Assembly: GCF_027667425.1 (NCBI RefSeq)
Contig: NZ_JAQEGR010000011.1
Coordinates: 89,933-153,932 of the forward strand
Direction: 5' to 3'
DNA: 64,000 nt
DNA from: Fusicatenibacter saccharivorans
GTDB taxonomy: Bacteria; Bacillota; Clostridia; Lachnospirales; Lachnospiraceae
The position numbers and the translations under genes are program-made. The notes under the pieces were generated by a model. It worked only from the letters and a program-made list of their open reading frames with translations. It was not told where the DNA came from and did not search any database. Shown here piece by piece: positions 16,181 through 24,636 of this stretch. How positions within the stretch are numbered: the first letter of the stretch is position 1; every line of letters begins with the position of its first letter.

Positions 16181-16847
16181 TGCTGTTTTTCCGGCCGAGG
16201 TGTTTTCTCTCCCGCTCTTTCATGGCATCTCGGAAACCGGGCGGACGGCTCTTGTTTCGAGCGGGTGGCTGCGGACGTGTTCGTTTGAGAAAAACCAGAC
16301 CATTTATCACATGGGTGACCGCGTGTCCGAACTGGGGATTGTGCTGTCCGGCAGCGTTTTCGTGGAGAATACGGATCTCTGGGGCAACCGCAGTATCTTA
16401 AGCAAGATCACCCCCGGCCAGGTATTTGCCGAAACGTATGCCTTCTGTCGGGAGCCGATGATGGTGAATGTCACGGCAGCCGAAGCCTCGACGGTTCTCT
16501 TTTTCAATCTTCGAAACCTCGACCAGACCGCCGATGGTGATGATGCATGGCTGTCCCAGCTTCGCAGTAATATGCTCCGCATCTCCATGCAGAAAAATCT
16601 TACCCTCTCCAACCGCATTTTCTGCACTACACCAAAGACGATCCGCGAGCGCGTGCTGGTCTACCTCGCCGCGCAGTCTGCCAAAACCAGCGCCGACACC
16701 TTTACGATCCCCTTCGACCGCCAGGGCCTCGCCGACTACCTGAACCTCGACCGGAGCGCCCTCTCCAAAGAACTCGGAAAAATGCAGAAAGAGGGAATCC
16801 TCGAATTTCATAAAAACAAATTTACGCTGCGTCATCCGTCTCTCTAG
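16164..16847 (+). CDS. Crp/Fnr-family regulator (HcpR-like)
   Basis: A 227-residue regulator. A cyclic-nucleotide-type sensor domain (about 15-125, FEKNQTIYHMGDRVSELGIV) is followed by a dimer helix and a C-terminal Crp-type helix-turn-helix (FDRQGLADYLNLDRSALSKE). No cysteine cluster for an iron-sulphur centre is visible, so oxygen sensing of the Fnr kind is unlikely; haem or NO sensing as in HcpR is possible. The next gene is hydroxylamine reductase, and a perfect palindrome lies between them, so control of hcp is likely. Confidence 0.85.
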   Translation: MKSLADAVFPAEVFSLPLFHGISETGRTALVSSGWLRTCSFEKNQTIYHMGDRVSELGIVLSGSVFVENTDLWGNRSILSKITPGQVFAETYAFCREPMMVNVTAAEASTVLFFNLRNLDQTADGDDAWLSQLRSNMLRISMQKNLTLSNRIFCTTPKTIRERVLVYLAAQSAKTSADTFTIPFDRQGLADYLNLDRSALSKELGKMQKEGILEFHKNKFTLRHPSL

Positions 16848-16872
16848 GCGGTACCGCAGCGTAAATTTTTTA
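16818..16872 (+). terminator. Terminator overlapping the end of the Crp gene
   Basis: AAATTTACGCTGCG at 16818-16831, inside the last codons, pairs perfectly with CGCAGCGTAAATTT at 16855-16868 and is followed by T residues. Confidence 0.8.
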
Positions 16873-16933
16873 CCGTTTCATCGTTTCAAATGCTTATTTT
16901 TCATAAATGAATATACACAAAAAGTATTTTTCC

Positions 16934-16947
16934 GTGGTTATAACCAC
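16934..16947. promoter_or_regulatory. Palindromic operator upstream of hcp
   Basis: GTGGTTATAACCAC is a perfect 14-base palindrome about 120 bases before the hcp start. AAAGTAT and ATACTTT lie on its two sides. Position and symmetry fit a Crp/Fnr dimer site for the protein encoded just upstream. Confidence 0.6.
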
Positions 16948-17063
16948 ATACTTTTCCTGTTATATCCGATATTCTGTACGTGTAAATTATGAAACTCCGC
17001 GCAGATCTGTTTTTCCCTCTGCGCTTAACCCCTCGGAAATACCCTACAGGAGGAACTATTTTT

Positions 17064-18698
17064 ATGGAACAGAATATGTTTTGCTACCAGTGTCAGGAAA
17101 CTGCCGGCTGCTCCGGCTGTACAAAATCCGGTGTCTGTGGAAAGCGCCCGGAGACAGCGGCGCTGCAGGATCTGCTGATCTGGACGACGAAAGGACTTTC
17201 CGCCGTGACGACACAGCTCCGCCACGAAGGAAAAACCGTCGATGCCAGCGTCAATCATCTCATCACCGAAAACCTGTTTACGACCATCACAAACGTGAAC
17301 TTTGATGATGATACGATCCGCGCACGAATTGAGGCAACGCTTGAGACCAAAGCGCTTCTCGCTCAGCTTGCCGACTGCTCCGCTCTGCCGGAAGCCGCCC
17401 TCTGGAACGGCACAACCGATGAGTTTGCCGCAAAAGCAGTAACCGTCGGCGTACTTTCCACGGAAAATGAGGACATCCGCTCTTTACGCGAGCTCATCAC
17501 CTACGGTCTGAAAGGACTTGCCGCGTACACCAGCCATGCCAATGTTCTCTTAAAAGAAAACGAGGAAATCGATGCCTTCCTGCAGCGTGCTCTCGCCGCA
17601 ACGCTCGACGATTCCCTCTCCGCAGAGGAACTGACGGCTCTCGCACTCGAGACCGGCTCCTACGGCGTGCAGGGAATGGCACTGCTCGATGAGGCCAATA
17701 CTTCCGCTTACGGCAATCCGGAGATCACCACCGTCGATCTCAGTGTCGGCACCCGCCCGGGTATTCTCGTCTCCGGCCATGATCTGCGCGACCTCGAGAT
17801 GCTGCTCGAGCAGACCGTGAACACCGGCATCGATGTTTACACCCACTCCGAAATGCTGCCTGCACACTACTATCCGGCGTTCAAAAAATATGAACATTTT
17901 AAGGGAAATTATGGTAACGCCTGGTGGAAACAGAAAGAAGAATTTGAAGCCTTCAACGGCCCGATTCTGATGACGACGAACTGTATCGTGCCGCCGAAGG
18001 ACAGCTACAAAAACCGTATTTACACAACCGGAGCGGTTCGTTATCCGGGATGCCCGCACATCGACGGCGTCATCGGTGAGACAAAAGATTTCTCTCTGCT
18101 CATCGAACAGGCAAAGCACTGCGCACCGCCGACGGAACTCGAGCAGGGAACCATTGTCGGAGGCTTCGCCCATGCACAGGTACTCGCCCTGGCAGACCAG
18201 ATCGTCGATGCCGTGAAATCCGGCGCGATCAAAAAATTCGTTGTCATGGCTGGATGTGACGGCCGTGCAAAGAGCCGCAGCTATTACTCTGATTTTGCAC
18301 AGGCACTGCCGAAAGACACCGTGATTCTGACCGCCGGCTGTGCAAAATACAAATACAACAAGCTGAACCTCGGCGACATCAACGGCATTCCGCGCGTCCT
18401 CGATGCCGGCCAGTGCAATGATTCCTACTCTCTTGCCGTGATTGCACTGAAATTAAAGGAGGTCTTCGACCTCGACGATATCAACGATCTGCCGATCATC
18501 TACAATATTTCCTGGTACGAGCAGAAAGCTGTGATTGTTCTTCTGGCACTGCTGTCTCTCGGTGTCAAGAACATCCACCTCGGCCCGACACTCCCGGCAT
18601 TTTTAAGCCCGAATGTTGCAGCTCTTCTCGTTGAAAACTTCGGCATCGCCGGAATCGATACCGTTGAAAACGATATGGAATTGTTTTTCGGGAAATAA
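17064..18698 (+). CDS. hcp: Hydroxylamine reductase / hybrid cluster protein
   Basis: A 544-residue cytoplasmic metalloprotein that removes nitric oxide or hydroxylamine. The N-terminus has the cysteine cluster for the iron-sulphur centre (CYQCQETAGCSGC, then GVCG). Further conserved parts supply hybrid-cluster ligands (GHDLRDLEMLLEQ, HSEMLPAHYYP, TTNCIVPP, RYPGCPHIDG, AGCAKYKYNK). Length is typical. AGGAGG lies 10 bases before the ATG at 17064; an upstream start at 16989 would have no such site. The upstream Crp-family gene and palindrome suggest induction by nitrosative stress. Confidence 0.95.
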   Translation: MEQNMFCYQCQETAGCSGCTKSGVCGKRPETAALQDLLIWTTKGLSAVTTQLRHEGKTVDASVNHLITENLFTTITNVNFDDDTIRARIEATLETKALLAQLADCSALPEAALWNGTTDEFAAKAVTVGVLSTENEDIRSLRELITYGLKGLAAYTSHANVLLKENEEIDAFLQRALAATLDDSLSAEELTALALETGSYGVQGMALLDEANTSAYGNPEITTVDLSVGTRPGILVSGHDLRDLEMLLEQTVNTGIDVYTHSEMLPAHYYPAFKKYEHFKGNYGNAWWKQKEEFEAFNGPILMTTNCIVPPKDSYKNRIYTTGAVRYPGCPHIDGVIGETKDFSLLIEQAKHCAPPTELEQGTIVGGFAHAQVLALADQIVDAVKSGAIKKFVVMAGCDGRAKSRSYYSDFAQALPKDTVILTAGCAKYKYNKLNLGDINGIPRVLDAGQCNDSYSLAVIALKLKEVFDLDDINDLPIIYNISWYEQKAVIVLLALLSLGVKNIHLGPTLPAFLSPNVAALLVENFGIAGIDTVENDMELFFGK

Positions 18699-18853
18699 AG
18701 AAAACCCCTTGCTTTCTTTCATTTTTCCACGTATACTGTATATGTTCAGACAAAAATATCTTTGAATTTGGGCATATCAGAAAACGGACCTCAGATTCCA
18801 TTTCTATACACGCCCGACACCGATGAGTCATCTCATCTTAATCACACATTTTT

Positions 18854-18887
18854 AGAACGTGCCTGGGAATTTTTTCAGACACGTTCT
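18854..18887 (+). terminator. Hairpin between hcp and the cupin gene
   Basis: AGAACGTG at 18854-18861 pairs with CACGTTCT at 18880-18887. It may end hcp transcription or shape the cupin leader; a T-run is not clear. Confidence 0.45.
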
Positions 18888-18913
18888 CATTCTATCACGG
18901 AGATTTATAAACT

Positions 18914-19243
18914 ATGAGCATCATGAAAAATATCAATAAAGCCAAGGTTATGGTCTTAAAAGATCAGGTTTCCTACCAGGAAGGCCAGATCGTCAGCAAA
19001 ACACTGGTACAGAATGAATCCGTCAGCATCACCTTATTTGCCTTCGACAAAGGCGAAGAAATCAGCACCCACGAGTCCGGCGGCGACGCCTTCGTCACCT
19101 GCCTCGACGGAACCGGTGAAATCACCATCGACGGCGTAAAATACGAACTCCACGAAGGCGAATCCATCGTCATGCCGGCAAAACATCCGCATGCAGTGTA
19201 TGGCAAAGAGCAGTATAAGATGCTTCTGGTAGTGGTATTCTAA
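18914..19243 (+). CDS. Single-domain cupin protein
   Basis: A 109-residue cupin_2 barrel. The two cupin motifs are visible: GEEISTHESGGDAFVTCLDG with metal-binding His and acidic residues, and GESIVMPAKHPHAVYG. Such small cupins bind a metal and often a sugar, acid or stress metabolite; the ligand is not predictable. CACGGAG lies before the ATG. The gene stands alone between two hairpins and is probably its own transcription unit, downstream of hcp. Confidence 0.82.
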   Translation: MSIMKNINKAKVMVLKDQVSYQEGQIVSKTLVQNESVSITLFAFDKGEEISTHESGGDAFVTCLDGTGEITIDGVKYELHEGESIVMPAKHPHAVYGKEQYKMLLVVVF

Positions 19244-19284
19244 CGTATCCTTTTTGAACCAATTATTGATATGCCTGGCAAAAT

Positions 19285-19332
19285 AAGGCAGCATGCCTCA
19301 GGATTTCCTGTGATATGCTGCCTTGCCTTTTT
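19285..19332 (+). terminator. Terminator after the cupin gene
   Basis: AAGGCAGCAT at 19285-19294 pairs with ATGCTGCCTT at 19315-19324, followed by GCCTTTTTATT. Confidence 0.8.
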
Positions 19333-19338
19333 ATTCAT

Positions 19339-19476
19339 TTACGCCTTTTCTATCAGGCATTCATGCTTTTTCGTCTTTTTATCATAATTAATTCCAACCA
19401 GTAGAATATCTCCAATATACGGTTCCAATGATGCAATGTACTTTTTCTCTTTGATCTGATCCGTCTCCACCCACAG
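19339..19476 (-). pseudogene. C-terminal remnant of an AAA-ATPase/PD-(D/E)XK protein
   Basis: About 45 residues on the minus strand (ETDQIKEKKYIASLEPYIGD, then ILLVGINYDKKTKKHECLIE) match the very end of the AAA-ATPase proteins with a PD-(D/E)XK nuclease domain that are common in gut Clostridia. The rest of the gene is missing. The fragment abuts an unrelated plus-strand remnant at 19477. Confidence 0.6.
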
Positions 19477-19740
19477 ATGGGCTATGAGCTCCTCAGCAAA
19501 TGGGATTCCACAAGACCATACGCCGAGGCGGCGCTCTACCACCATCTCTGGTACGACGAAAAAGGCGGCTATCCGCGCGAGTATACCCATAAAGGCAACG
19601 ACAACGCCATTCTCTACCAGATCCTCACCTGCGCCGATTGTCTCGGTGCGGCAACCGATTCCGTCGGGCGGCTGATCACCGCGGAACGCGAACAGTTATA
19701 CCGCGAAGTCTTCGGTAAAAACGTGGAGCTGGTTCTATAA
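19477..19740 (+). pseudogene. HD-GYP-like phosphohydrolase remnant
   Basis: About 80 residues are left. HHLWYDEKGGYPREY and ILTCADCLGAATDSVGR are the second half of an HD-GYP-type phosphohydrolase domain. The first half with the HD metal motif is absent, and the opposite strand just upstream is another gene fragment, so this is a fused scar of two partial genes. No ribosome binding site is seen before the first ATG. Confidence 0.6.
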
Positions 19741-19976
19741 CTTTGGTTTCTGTTTATGACATTAATTCGTATATCCGTATATTGTAGTTCTTTTCAAGGT
19801 TCTGTCCGTCTCGCGTGGACACATTGTAGAATGCACAAATTTCATTCAGCTCATATGTTCATTTTGTTAATTTATTAATGAACGTGTTTTTTCAATTTTA
19901 TGTTTTATGTTAATTTATGTTCATTTATCGTTCATCATTTTGTGAACTCCAAGTTGACATCATTAAAAGAAAATAG
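19741..19976. other. AT-rich upstream region without a gene
   Basis: No gene is seen. Several GTTCAT/ATGAAC motifs occur at about 19856-19945 in both orientations and could be regulator sites for the YczE-type gene. A TTGACA lies at 19954-19959 without a good -10. Confidence 0.35.
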
Positions 19977-20005
19977 TTTACATTTTGGAAAAAATATACT
20001 AAAAT
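19977..20005 (+). promoter_or_regulatory. Promoter of the YczE-type gene
   Basis: TTTACA at 19977-19982, 17 bases, TAAAAT at 20000-20005. Confidence 0.5.
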
Positions 20006-20018
20006 AACAGAAACGGTC

Positions 20019-20050
20019 AAATCTCCGCCAAAAAACGGCGGAGATTTTTC
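20019..20050 (+). terminator. Leader hairpin with T-run (possible attenuator)
   Basis: AAATCTCCGCC at 20019-20029 pairs perfectly with GGCGGAGATTT at 20037-20047, then TT. It lies between the likely promoter and the gene at 20170, so it could attenuate that transcript. Confidence 0.6.
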
Positions 20051-20169
20051 TGGAAAGAAGGGCGAAAAACGTGTTGGAAAGACGATCGAAAAATTTCGAA
20101 GGAAATGCGTAGAAAATCCGCCCGAAAAGGTGAAAAGCCAAGCATAAATCACAGGGAGGAACTCATACT

Positions 20170-20823
20170 ATGAAAGAAATCATCCAGGGCTTCTACCAGA
20201 AGAAACATTTCTGGACCCGCCTGATTCTGGTCATCGCTGCCGTCATCCTGATGGGCTTTGCGCTCTCATGGCTGCTTCTCGTCGATCTCGGCACCGATCC
20301 GTGTACCTTGTTAAACCAGACCATCTCCACCCGCCTCGGCATCAGCATCGGAAACTGGCAGGCGCTCTTCAATACCGTCCTGCTCATCTTCGTTATCATT
20401 TTCGGCGGCAGAAACTTAGGCTTCGGAACCCTCGCAAACATGTTTCTCGTGGGATATTCCATCGACTTTTTCTCCTGGATCTGGGCGAAAGTCCTTCCGG
20501 CAGACCTCTTCACCTCGATGGGTGTGCGAATCGCCGTGCTGATCCCGGCGCTGATCCTGTTTATCCTTGCCGCATCCTTCTATATGGATGTTGATATGGG
20601 AACTGCACCGTACGACGCAGTATCCTTCATTATCTCCACCCACCTGCCGAACGTTTCGTTCCGTGTGATCCGCATCGTCTACGACTTCGTTGTCACCGCG
20701 ATCGCCGTTCTGCTCGGCGGAAAACTCGGCATTGTCACCGTGCTGATGGTTATTACCCTCGGTCCGGTCATTGAATGGCTGGGAAATATCATGAAACAGC
20801 ATCTGAATATTTTTGATGACTGA
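20170..20823 (+). CDS. YczE/YitT-like integral membrane protein
   Basis: A 217-residue protein with five or six membrane helices. Two related halves each carry a G-T-x-P/A-x-D/T turn (LLVDLGTDPCTLLNQ at about 37-51 and DVDMGTAPYDAVSF at about 139-152), the mark of the YczE/YyaS/YitT family. The transport or other function of this family is not established. CAGGGAGGAAC lies before the ATG. A leader hairpin upstream and a terminator downstream make it a single-gene unit. Confidence 0.78.
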   Translation: MKEIIQGFYQKKHFWTRLILVIAAVILMGFALSWLLLVDLGTDPCTLLNQTISTRLGISIGNWQALFNTVLLIFVIIFGGRNLGFGTLANMFLVGYSIDFFSWIWAKVLPADLFTSMGVRIAVLIPALILFILAASFYMDVDMGTAPYDAVSFIISTHLPNVSFRVIRIVYDFVVTAIAVLLGGKLGIVTVLMVITLGPVIEWLGNIMKQHLNIFDD

Positions 20824-20887
20824 AATCATTGCTTTTCCGCGCTTTCTATACTACAATAGAACTACCAGATGATCTTTTTTCTAAAAG

Positions 20888-20930
20888 AAAAGCCTGCCTC
20901 CGGGACTCACATCTCTGTGGCAGGCTTTTC
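20888..20930 (+). terminator. Terminator before punA
   Basis: AAAGCCTGCC at 20888-20897 pairs with GGCAGGCTTTT at 20919-20929. Confidence 0.85.
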
Positions 20931-20997
20931 TTCCCTAAAAATAGCCGAAAAAAGACTCAAAAAGCAGAAAATCATTTATATTAAGGAGGTTTTTCCT

Positions 20998-21843
20998 ATG
21001 AGCAACACCCCAAACCCTGTTTACGAAAAACTGATGAAATGCTACGAGAGCTTCCGCTCCCAGATCGATTTCCAGCCGGAAGTCGCACTGATTCTCGGTT
21101 CCGGCCTCGGTGATTTTGCGAATGATATCCGCGTTACCGCAACCCTCGATTACCACGATATCGAAGGCTTCCCGGTTTCCACTGTTCCGGGCCACGCGGG
21201 CCGTTTTATCTTCGGCTACGTCGGCGATGTGCCGGTTGTCTGCATGCAGGGCCGCGTTCATTATTATGAAGGCTATCCGATGACCGACGTCGTTCTCCCG
21301 ACCCGCCTCATGAAGCTGATGGGCGCAAAAGCACTGTTCTTAACCAACGCCGCCGGCGGCATCAAACAGGGCACAAAACCAGGCTCTCTGATGCTGTTAA
21401 ACGGCCAGATCGCCTGCTTCGTTCCATCTCCGCTTATCGGGCCGAACATCGACGAGCTCGGCACCCGTTTCCCGGATATGAGCCAGATCTACGACCTTGA
21501 ATTCCAGAAAATCGCACGGAAAGCCGCAGCCTGCCTTGATATCGACCTGATGGAAGGCGTTTATCTGCAGCTCACCGGCCCGCAGTACGAGTCCCCGCAG
21601 GAAATCGCCATGTGCCGCACCCTCGGCGCAGACGCGGTCGGCATGAGCACCGCCTGCGAAGCCATCGCTGCACGCCATATGGGCATGCGCGTCATCGGTA
21701 TTTCCTGCATTACCAATCTTGCCGCCGGCATCTCCCCGCAGCCTCTGTGCCATGCGGAAGTTCAGGAGGCAGCTGACATGGTTGCACCGCAGTTCAAAAA
21801 ACTCGTTGCCGCAACGATTCAGGGCATCGCAAAGACACTGTAA
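20998..21843 (+). CDS. punA: Purine nucleoside phosphorylase
   Basis: A 281-residue enzyme that splits inosine and guanosine (and deoxy forms) with phosphate into base and pentose-1-phosphate. Visible family motifs: the phosphate-binding GSGLGDF and GHAGRF, QGRVHYYEGY, the LTNAAGGI stretch, and the purine-site segment GPQYESPQE followed by GADAVGMS. It matches the trimeric PNP family in length. AAGGAGG lies before the ATG at 20998; the longer upstream frame starts inside the terminator. It opens the nucleoside salvage block together with the deaminase, BMP importer, deoC and udk. Confidence 0.94.
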   Translation: MSNTPNPVYEKLMKCYESFRSQIDFQPEVALILGSGLGDFANDIRVTATLDYHDIEGFPVSTVPGHAGRFIFGYVGDVPVVCMQGRVHYYEGYPMTDVVLPTRLMKLMGAKALFLTNAAGGIKQGTKPGSLMLLNGQIACFVPSPLIGPNIDELGTRFPDMSQIYDLEFQKIARKAAACLDIDLMEGVYLQLTGPQYESPQEIAMCRTLGADAVGMSTACEAIAARHMGMRVIGISCITNLAAGISPQPLCHAEVQEAADMVAPQFKKLVAATIQGIAKTL

Positions 21844-21873
21844 ACAGCACGTAAAATAAAGGAGAGATCTTTT

Positions 21874-23184
21874 TTGAATACACGTTTTTACAACGCCAAA
21901 ATTCTCGTACTCGACGCTGAAAACCATTTTTCCATCGCCGAAGACGAACTTCATGTCACCGGCGACACCATCACCTATATCGGACCTGGTAGAAAAGCAG
22001 ATCCAGATGCCGCAGAGACCCCTGTCTTCGACCGCGAAATTGACGCCCGCGGCAATCTTCTGATCCCGGGCTTTAAAAACGCACACACGCACACCCCGAT
22101 GACCTTCCTCCGCTCCTACGCGGACGATCTCCCGCTCCACGAATGGCTCGAGCGCCAGGTCTTCCCGAACGAGGCAAAGCTCGCCGGGGACGACGTTTAC
22201 TGGCTCAATATCCTCGGCATCATGGAATATCTGACGAGCGGCATCACCTCCAATTTCGACATGTACATCCAGCAGAAAAACAGCATCGCTGCCACGGTCG
22301 ACACCGGATTCCGCACCGTTCTTACCAGCGGTCTCAACAACTTCGTCGACAGCCCGGAAATTCTCGAAGAGATGTATAACTATGTCAACAAACTCTCCGA
22401 CCGCACCTCGTATCTGCTCGGTTTCCACGCCGAATATACGACCGGCGGCCCGCTTCTTGAATCCGTTGCCAAACTCGCCGAAAAATACCATTCCCCTGTC
22501 TGGACACACAACGCCGAAACAAAAAGCGAAGTCGAGGGCTGTAAAGAGCGCTGGGGACTCACCCCGACACAGCTGATGGAACGCTTAGGCATGTTCCAGT
22601 ACGGAGGCGGCGGCTACCACTGCATCTGGATGGAGGACCGCGATTTTGAGATCTTCCGTGACCGGAAACTGACGGCCGTTACCAATCCCTCCTCAAACCT
22701 GAAGCTCGCCTCCGGCATCTGCCCGCTGAAGCGTTTTTACGATAACGGCATCAACCTCGCCATCGGCACTGACGGGCCGGCCAGTAACAACTGCCTCGAT
22801 ATGTTCCGCGAAATGTTCCTGACCACCGGCCTTTCCAAAGTCCGCGAGATGGATGCCGCAGGAATCCCGGCCGACGCCATTCTCTACATGGCAACCGCAG
22901 GCGGCGCGCACGCCATGCAGCTTACTGACTGCGACCGTCTCGCTGCCGGCAAAAAGGCCGATCTCGTCATGATTGACCTCCATCAGCCGAACATGCAGCC
23001 GGAGAATAATCTGATCAAAAACCTCGTTTACAGCGGCAGCAAACAGAACGTAAAGCTTACCATGGTAAACGGTCAAATCCTCTACGAAAACGGCGAATTC
23101 CATATCGGCTTTGACCCGGAAGAAATTTATGCAAGATCCAACGCCATTATCCGAAGAATTTCCGGCTCGCATGCAGATAATTAG
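21874..23184 (+). CDS. Amidohydrolase-family aminohydrolase (MtaD/SahH-deaminase-like)
   Basis: A 436-residue zinc hydrolase of the amidohydrolase superfamily. Metal ligands are visible in NAHTHTPM (about 70), a His in GFHAEYTTGG or WTHNAETK, GGYHCIW and the Asp in IGTDGPASNN. The composite N- and C-terminal beta domain is present. The layout fits deaminases for adenosine, methylthioadenosine or S-adenosylhomocysteine; guanine deaminase is less likely. The start is TTG at 21874, with AAAGGAGAG upstream. It lies 30 bases after punA, so the pair would convert adenosine to inosine and then to hypoxanthine. Exact substrate is inferred. Confidence 0.83.
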   Translation: MNTRFYNAKILVLDAENHFSIAEDELHVTGDTITYIGPGRKADPDAAETPVFDREIDARGNLLIPGFKNAHTHTPMTFLRSYADDLPLHEWLERQVFPNEAKLAGDDVYWLNILGIMEYLTSGITSNFDMYIQQKNSIAATVDTGFRTVLTSGLNNFVDSPEILEEMYNYVNKLSDRTSYLLGFHAEYTTGGPLLESVAKLAEKYHSPVWTHNAETKSEVEGCKERWGLTPTQLMERLGMFQYGGGGYHCIWMEDRDFEIFRDRKLTAVTNPSSNLKLASGICPLKRFYDNGINLAIGTDGPASNNCLDMFREMFLTTGLSKVREMDAAGIPADAILYMATAGGAHAMQLTDCDRLAAGKKADLVMIDLHQPNMQPENNLIKNLVYSGSKQNVKLTMVNGQILYENGEFHIGFDPEEIYARSNAIIRRISGSHADN

Positions 23185-23210
23185 TGGATTTCACGCAGTT
23201 TTTCCTTTGC

Positions 23211-23240
23211 TTGACATACTTTTTTCTTTTATATTATAAT
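23211..23240 (+). promoter_or_regulatory. Promoter of the BMP transporter operon
   Basis: TTGACA at 23211-23216, 18 bases, TATAAT at 23235-23240, about 50 bases before the lipoprotein start. Confidence 0.75.
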
Positions 23241-23289
23241 GTAGCCATACACGCAAAAACGCTGTACCTCTTGAAAGGAGAATACTATT

Positions 23290-24462
23290 ATGAAAAAGAA
23301 AGTAGTTAGCTTACTGCTTGCAGCCGCCATGACAACTGCTGCACTCGCAGGATGCGGTTCCTCCAACGGCTCCTCTTCCTCCGACGCATCCACAGGCGCC
23401 GATTCCACCAGCGCAACTTCCGCTTCTGCTTCCACAGATGGAGAAAAAAAAGACGCCGCAGGTGAGAAAATTGCCATGATCACAGACTCCGGAGATATCA
23501 CCGACGAATCCTTCAACCAGATCACCTGGGAAACTGTATGCGCCTACGGCGATGCAAACGGCGTAGAGTACGAGTACTACAAACCGGCAGAGGATACCGA
23601 TGAAGAGCGTATCAACTCCATCGATCTTGCTGTTTCCGAGGGTGCTACCGTTGTTGTAATGCCAGGTTACCTGTTCGGACCTGCCATCGCTGAAGAGCAG
23701 GACACCTATCCGGATGTAACCTTCATCGCAGTCGATGTTACCGAAGGTGATATTGTAAAAAACGGCAAAGCTGTTGATCTCGGAAAGAACGTGTACATCT
23801 GCTCCTTCGAAGAAGAGCAGGCCGGCTACCTGGCTGGATACGCTGCAGTAAAAGACGGCTACACAAGCCTTGGTTTCCTCGGCGGTATCGCTGTTCCGGC
23901 CGTTATCCGTTTCGGTTACGGTTATGTACAGGGTATCAACGCTGCTGCTGAAGAAGACGGCGTAGATGTAAACGTAAAATATTACTATGGCGGCCAGTTC
24001 TACGGCGATGACTCCATCACCGCCCGTATGGAGGGCTGGTATGCAGACGGAACACAGGTTGTATTCGCCTGCGGCGGCGGTATCTGGACATCTGCTCTGG
24101 ATGCAGCTGAGACACACGACGGAAAAGTTATTGGTGTAGACGTTGACCAGCGTTCCAAAATCGGCGAGCGCTGCCTGACTTCCGCTATGAAAGGTCTTCC
24201 AAGCGCCATCAACAACGCTCTGGATTCCTACTTCAGCGGAAACTTCTCTGAACTTGGCGGAACTGCTCAGCAGCTTGGACTGAAAGACGGAGATTACATC
24301 GGCCTTCCTACCGATTCCGAATCCTGGGGATTCACAACCTTCACACAGGATCAGTATGAAACTGTACTGGCTGGTATCCGCGATGGTTCCATCGAAATCT
24401 CCAGCGATACAGAAAATCAGCCGGAAGTAGGTTCTCACGTAACCGTTGATTACATCAGCTAA
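23290..24462 (+). CDS. BMP-family nucleoside-binding lipoprotein
   Basis: A 390-residue substrate-binding protein. A lipoprotein signal peptide ends in the lipobox LAGC with Cys22, followed by a Ser/Asp-rich linker to about residue 55. The rest is a BMP (PnrA/BmpA-like) periplasmic-binding fold (IAMITDSGDITDESFNQ, YICSFEEEQAGYLAGYAA, GVDVDQRS). BMP proteins of Gram-positive bacteria capture purine or other nucleosides at the membrane surface for the ATPase and two permeases that follow. A strong terminator after the gene would allow more binding protein than transporter. GAAAGGAG precedes the ATG. Confidence 0.93.
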   Translation: MKKKVVSLLLAAAMTTAALAGCGSSNGSSSSDASTGADSTSATSASASTDGEKKDAAGEKIAMITDSGDITDESFNQITWETVCAYGDANGVEYEYYKPAEDTDEERINSIDLAVSEGATVVVMPGYLFGPAIAEEQDTYPDVTFIAVDVTEGDIVKNGKAVDLGKNVYICSFEEEQAGYLAGYAAVKDGYTSLGFLGGIAVPAVIRFGYGYVQGINAAAEEDGVDVNVKYYYGGQFYGDDSITARMEGWYADGTQVVFACGGGIWTSALDAAETHDGKVIGVDVDQRSKIGERCLTSAMKGLPSAINNALDSYFSGNFSELGGTAQQLGLKDGDYIGLPTDSESWGFTTFTQDQYETVLAGIRDGSIEISSDTENQPEVGSHVTVDYIS

Positions 24463-24495
24463 TGTGCATACTGTTTCTGTAACAATATGCCTTTT

Positions 24496-24530
24496 GGGGA
24501 AGAGAATATTATTTCTCTTCCCCTTTTTTT
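24496..24530 (+). terminator. Terminator/attenuator inside the BMP operon
   Basis: GGGGAAGAGA at 24496-24505 pairs perfectly with TCTCTTCCCC at 24514-24523, followed by seven T. Partial read-through would set lower transporter expression. Confidence 0.88.
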
Positions 24531-24636
24531 CTGTCACACAAAATGCTATACTAGACATAATGAAAGCCCGCAGTTCTGCCCTGTTTTCCATGCCTTCGGC
24601 AGTCCTGCCAAACCACGCTTGAAAGGGAATATGTAT

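Noticed and set aside
21397..22509. 370-residue minus-strand frame across punA and the deaminase
   Set aside because: It spans two well-supported genes on the other strand; its length follows from their codon bias.
23311..24591. 426-residue minus-strand frame antisense to the BMP lipoprotein
   Set aside because: It is a shadow frame rich in Cys, Val and Phe, and the lipoprotein on the other strand has a clear lipobox and domain.
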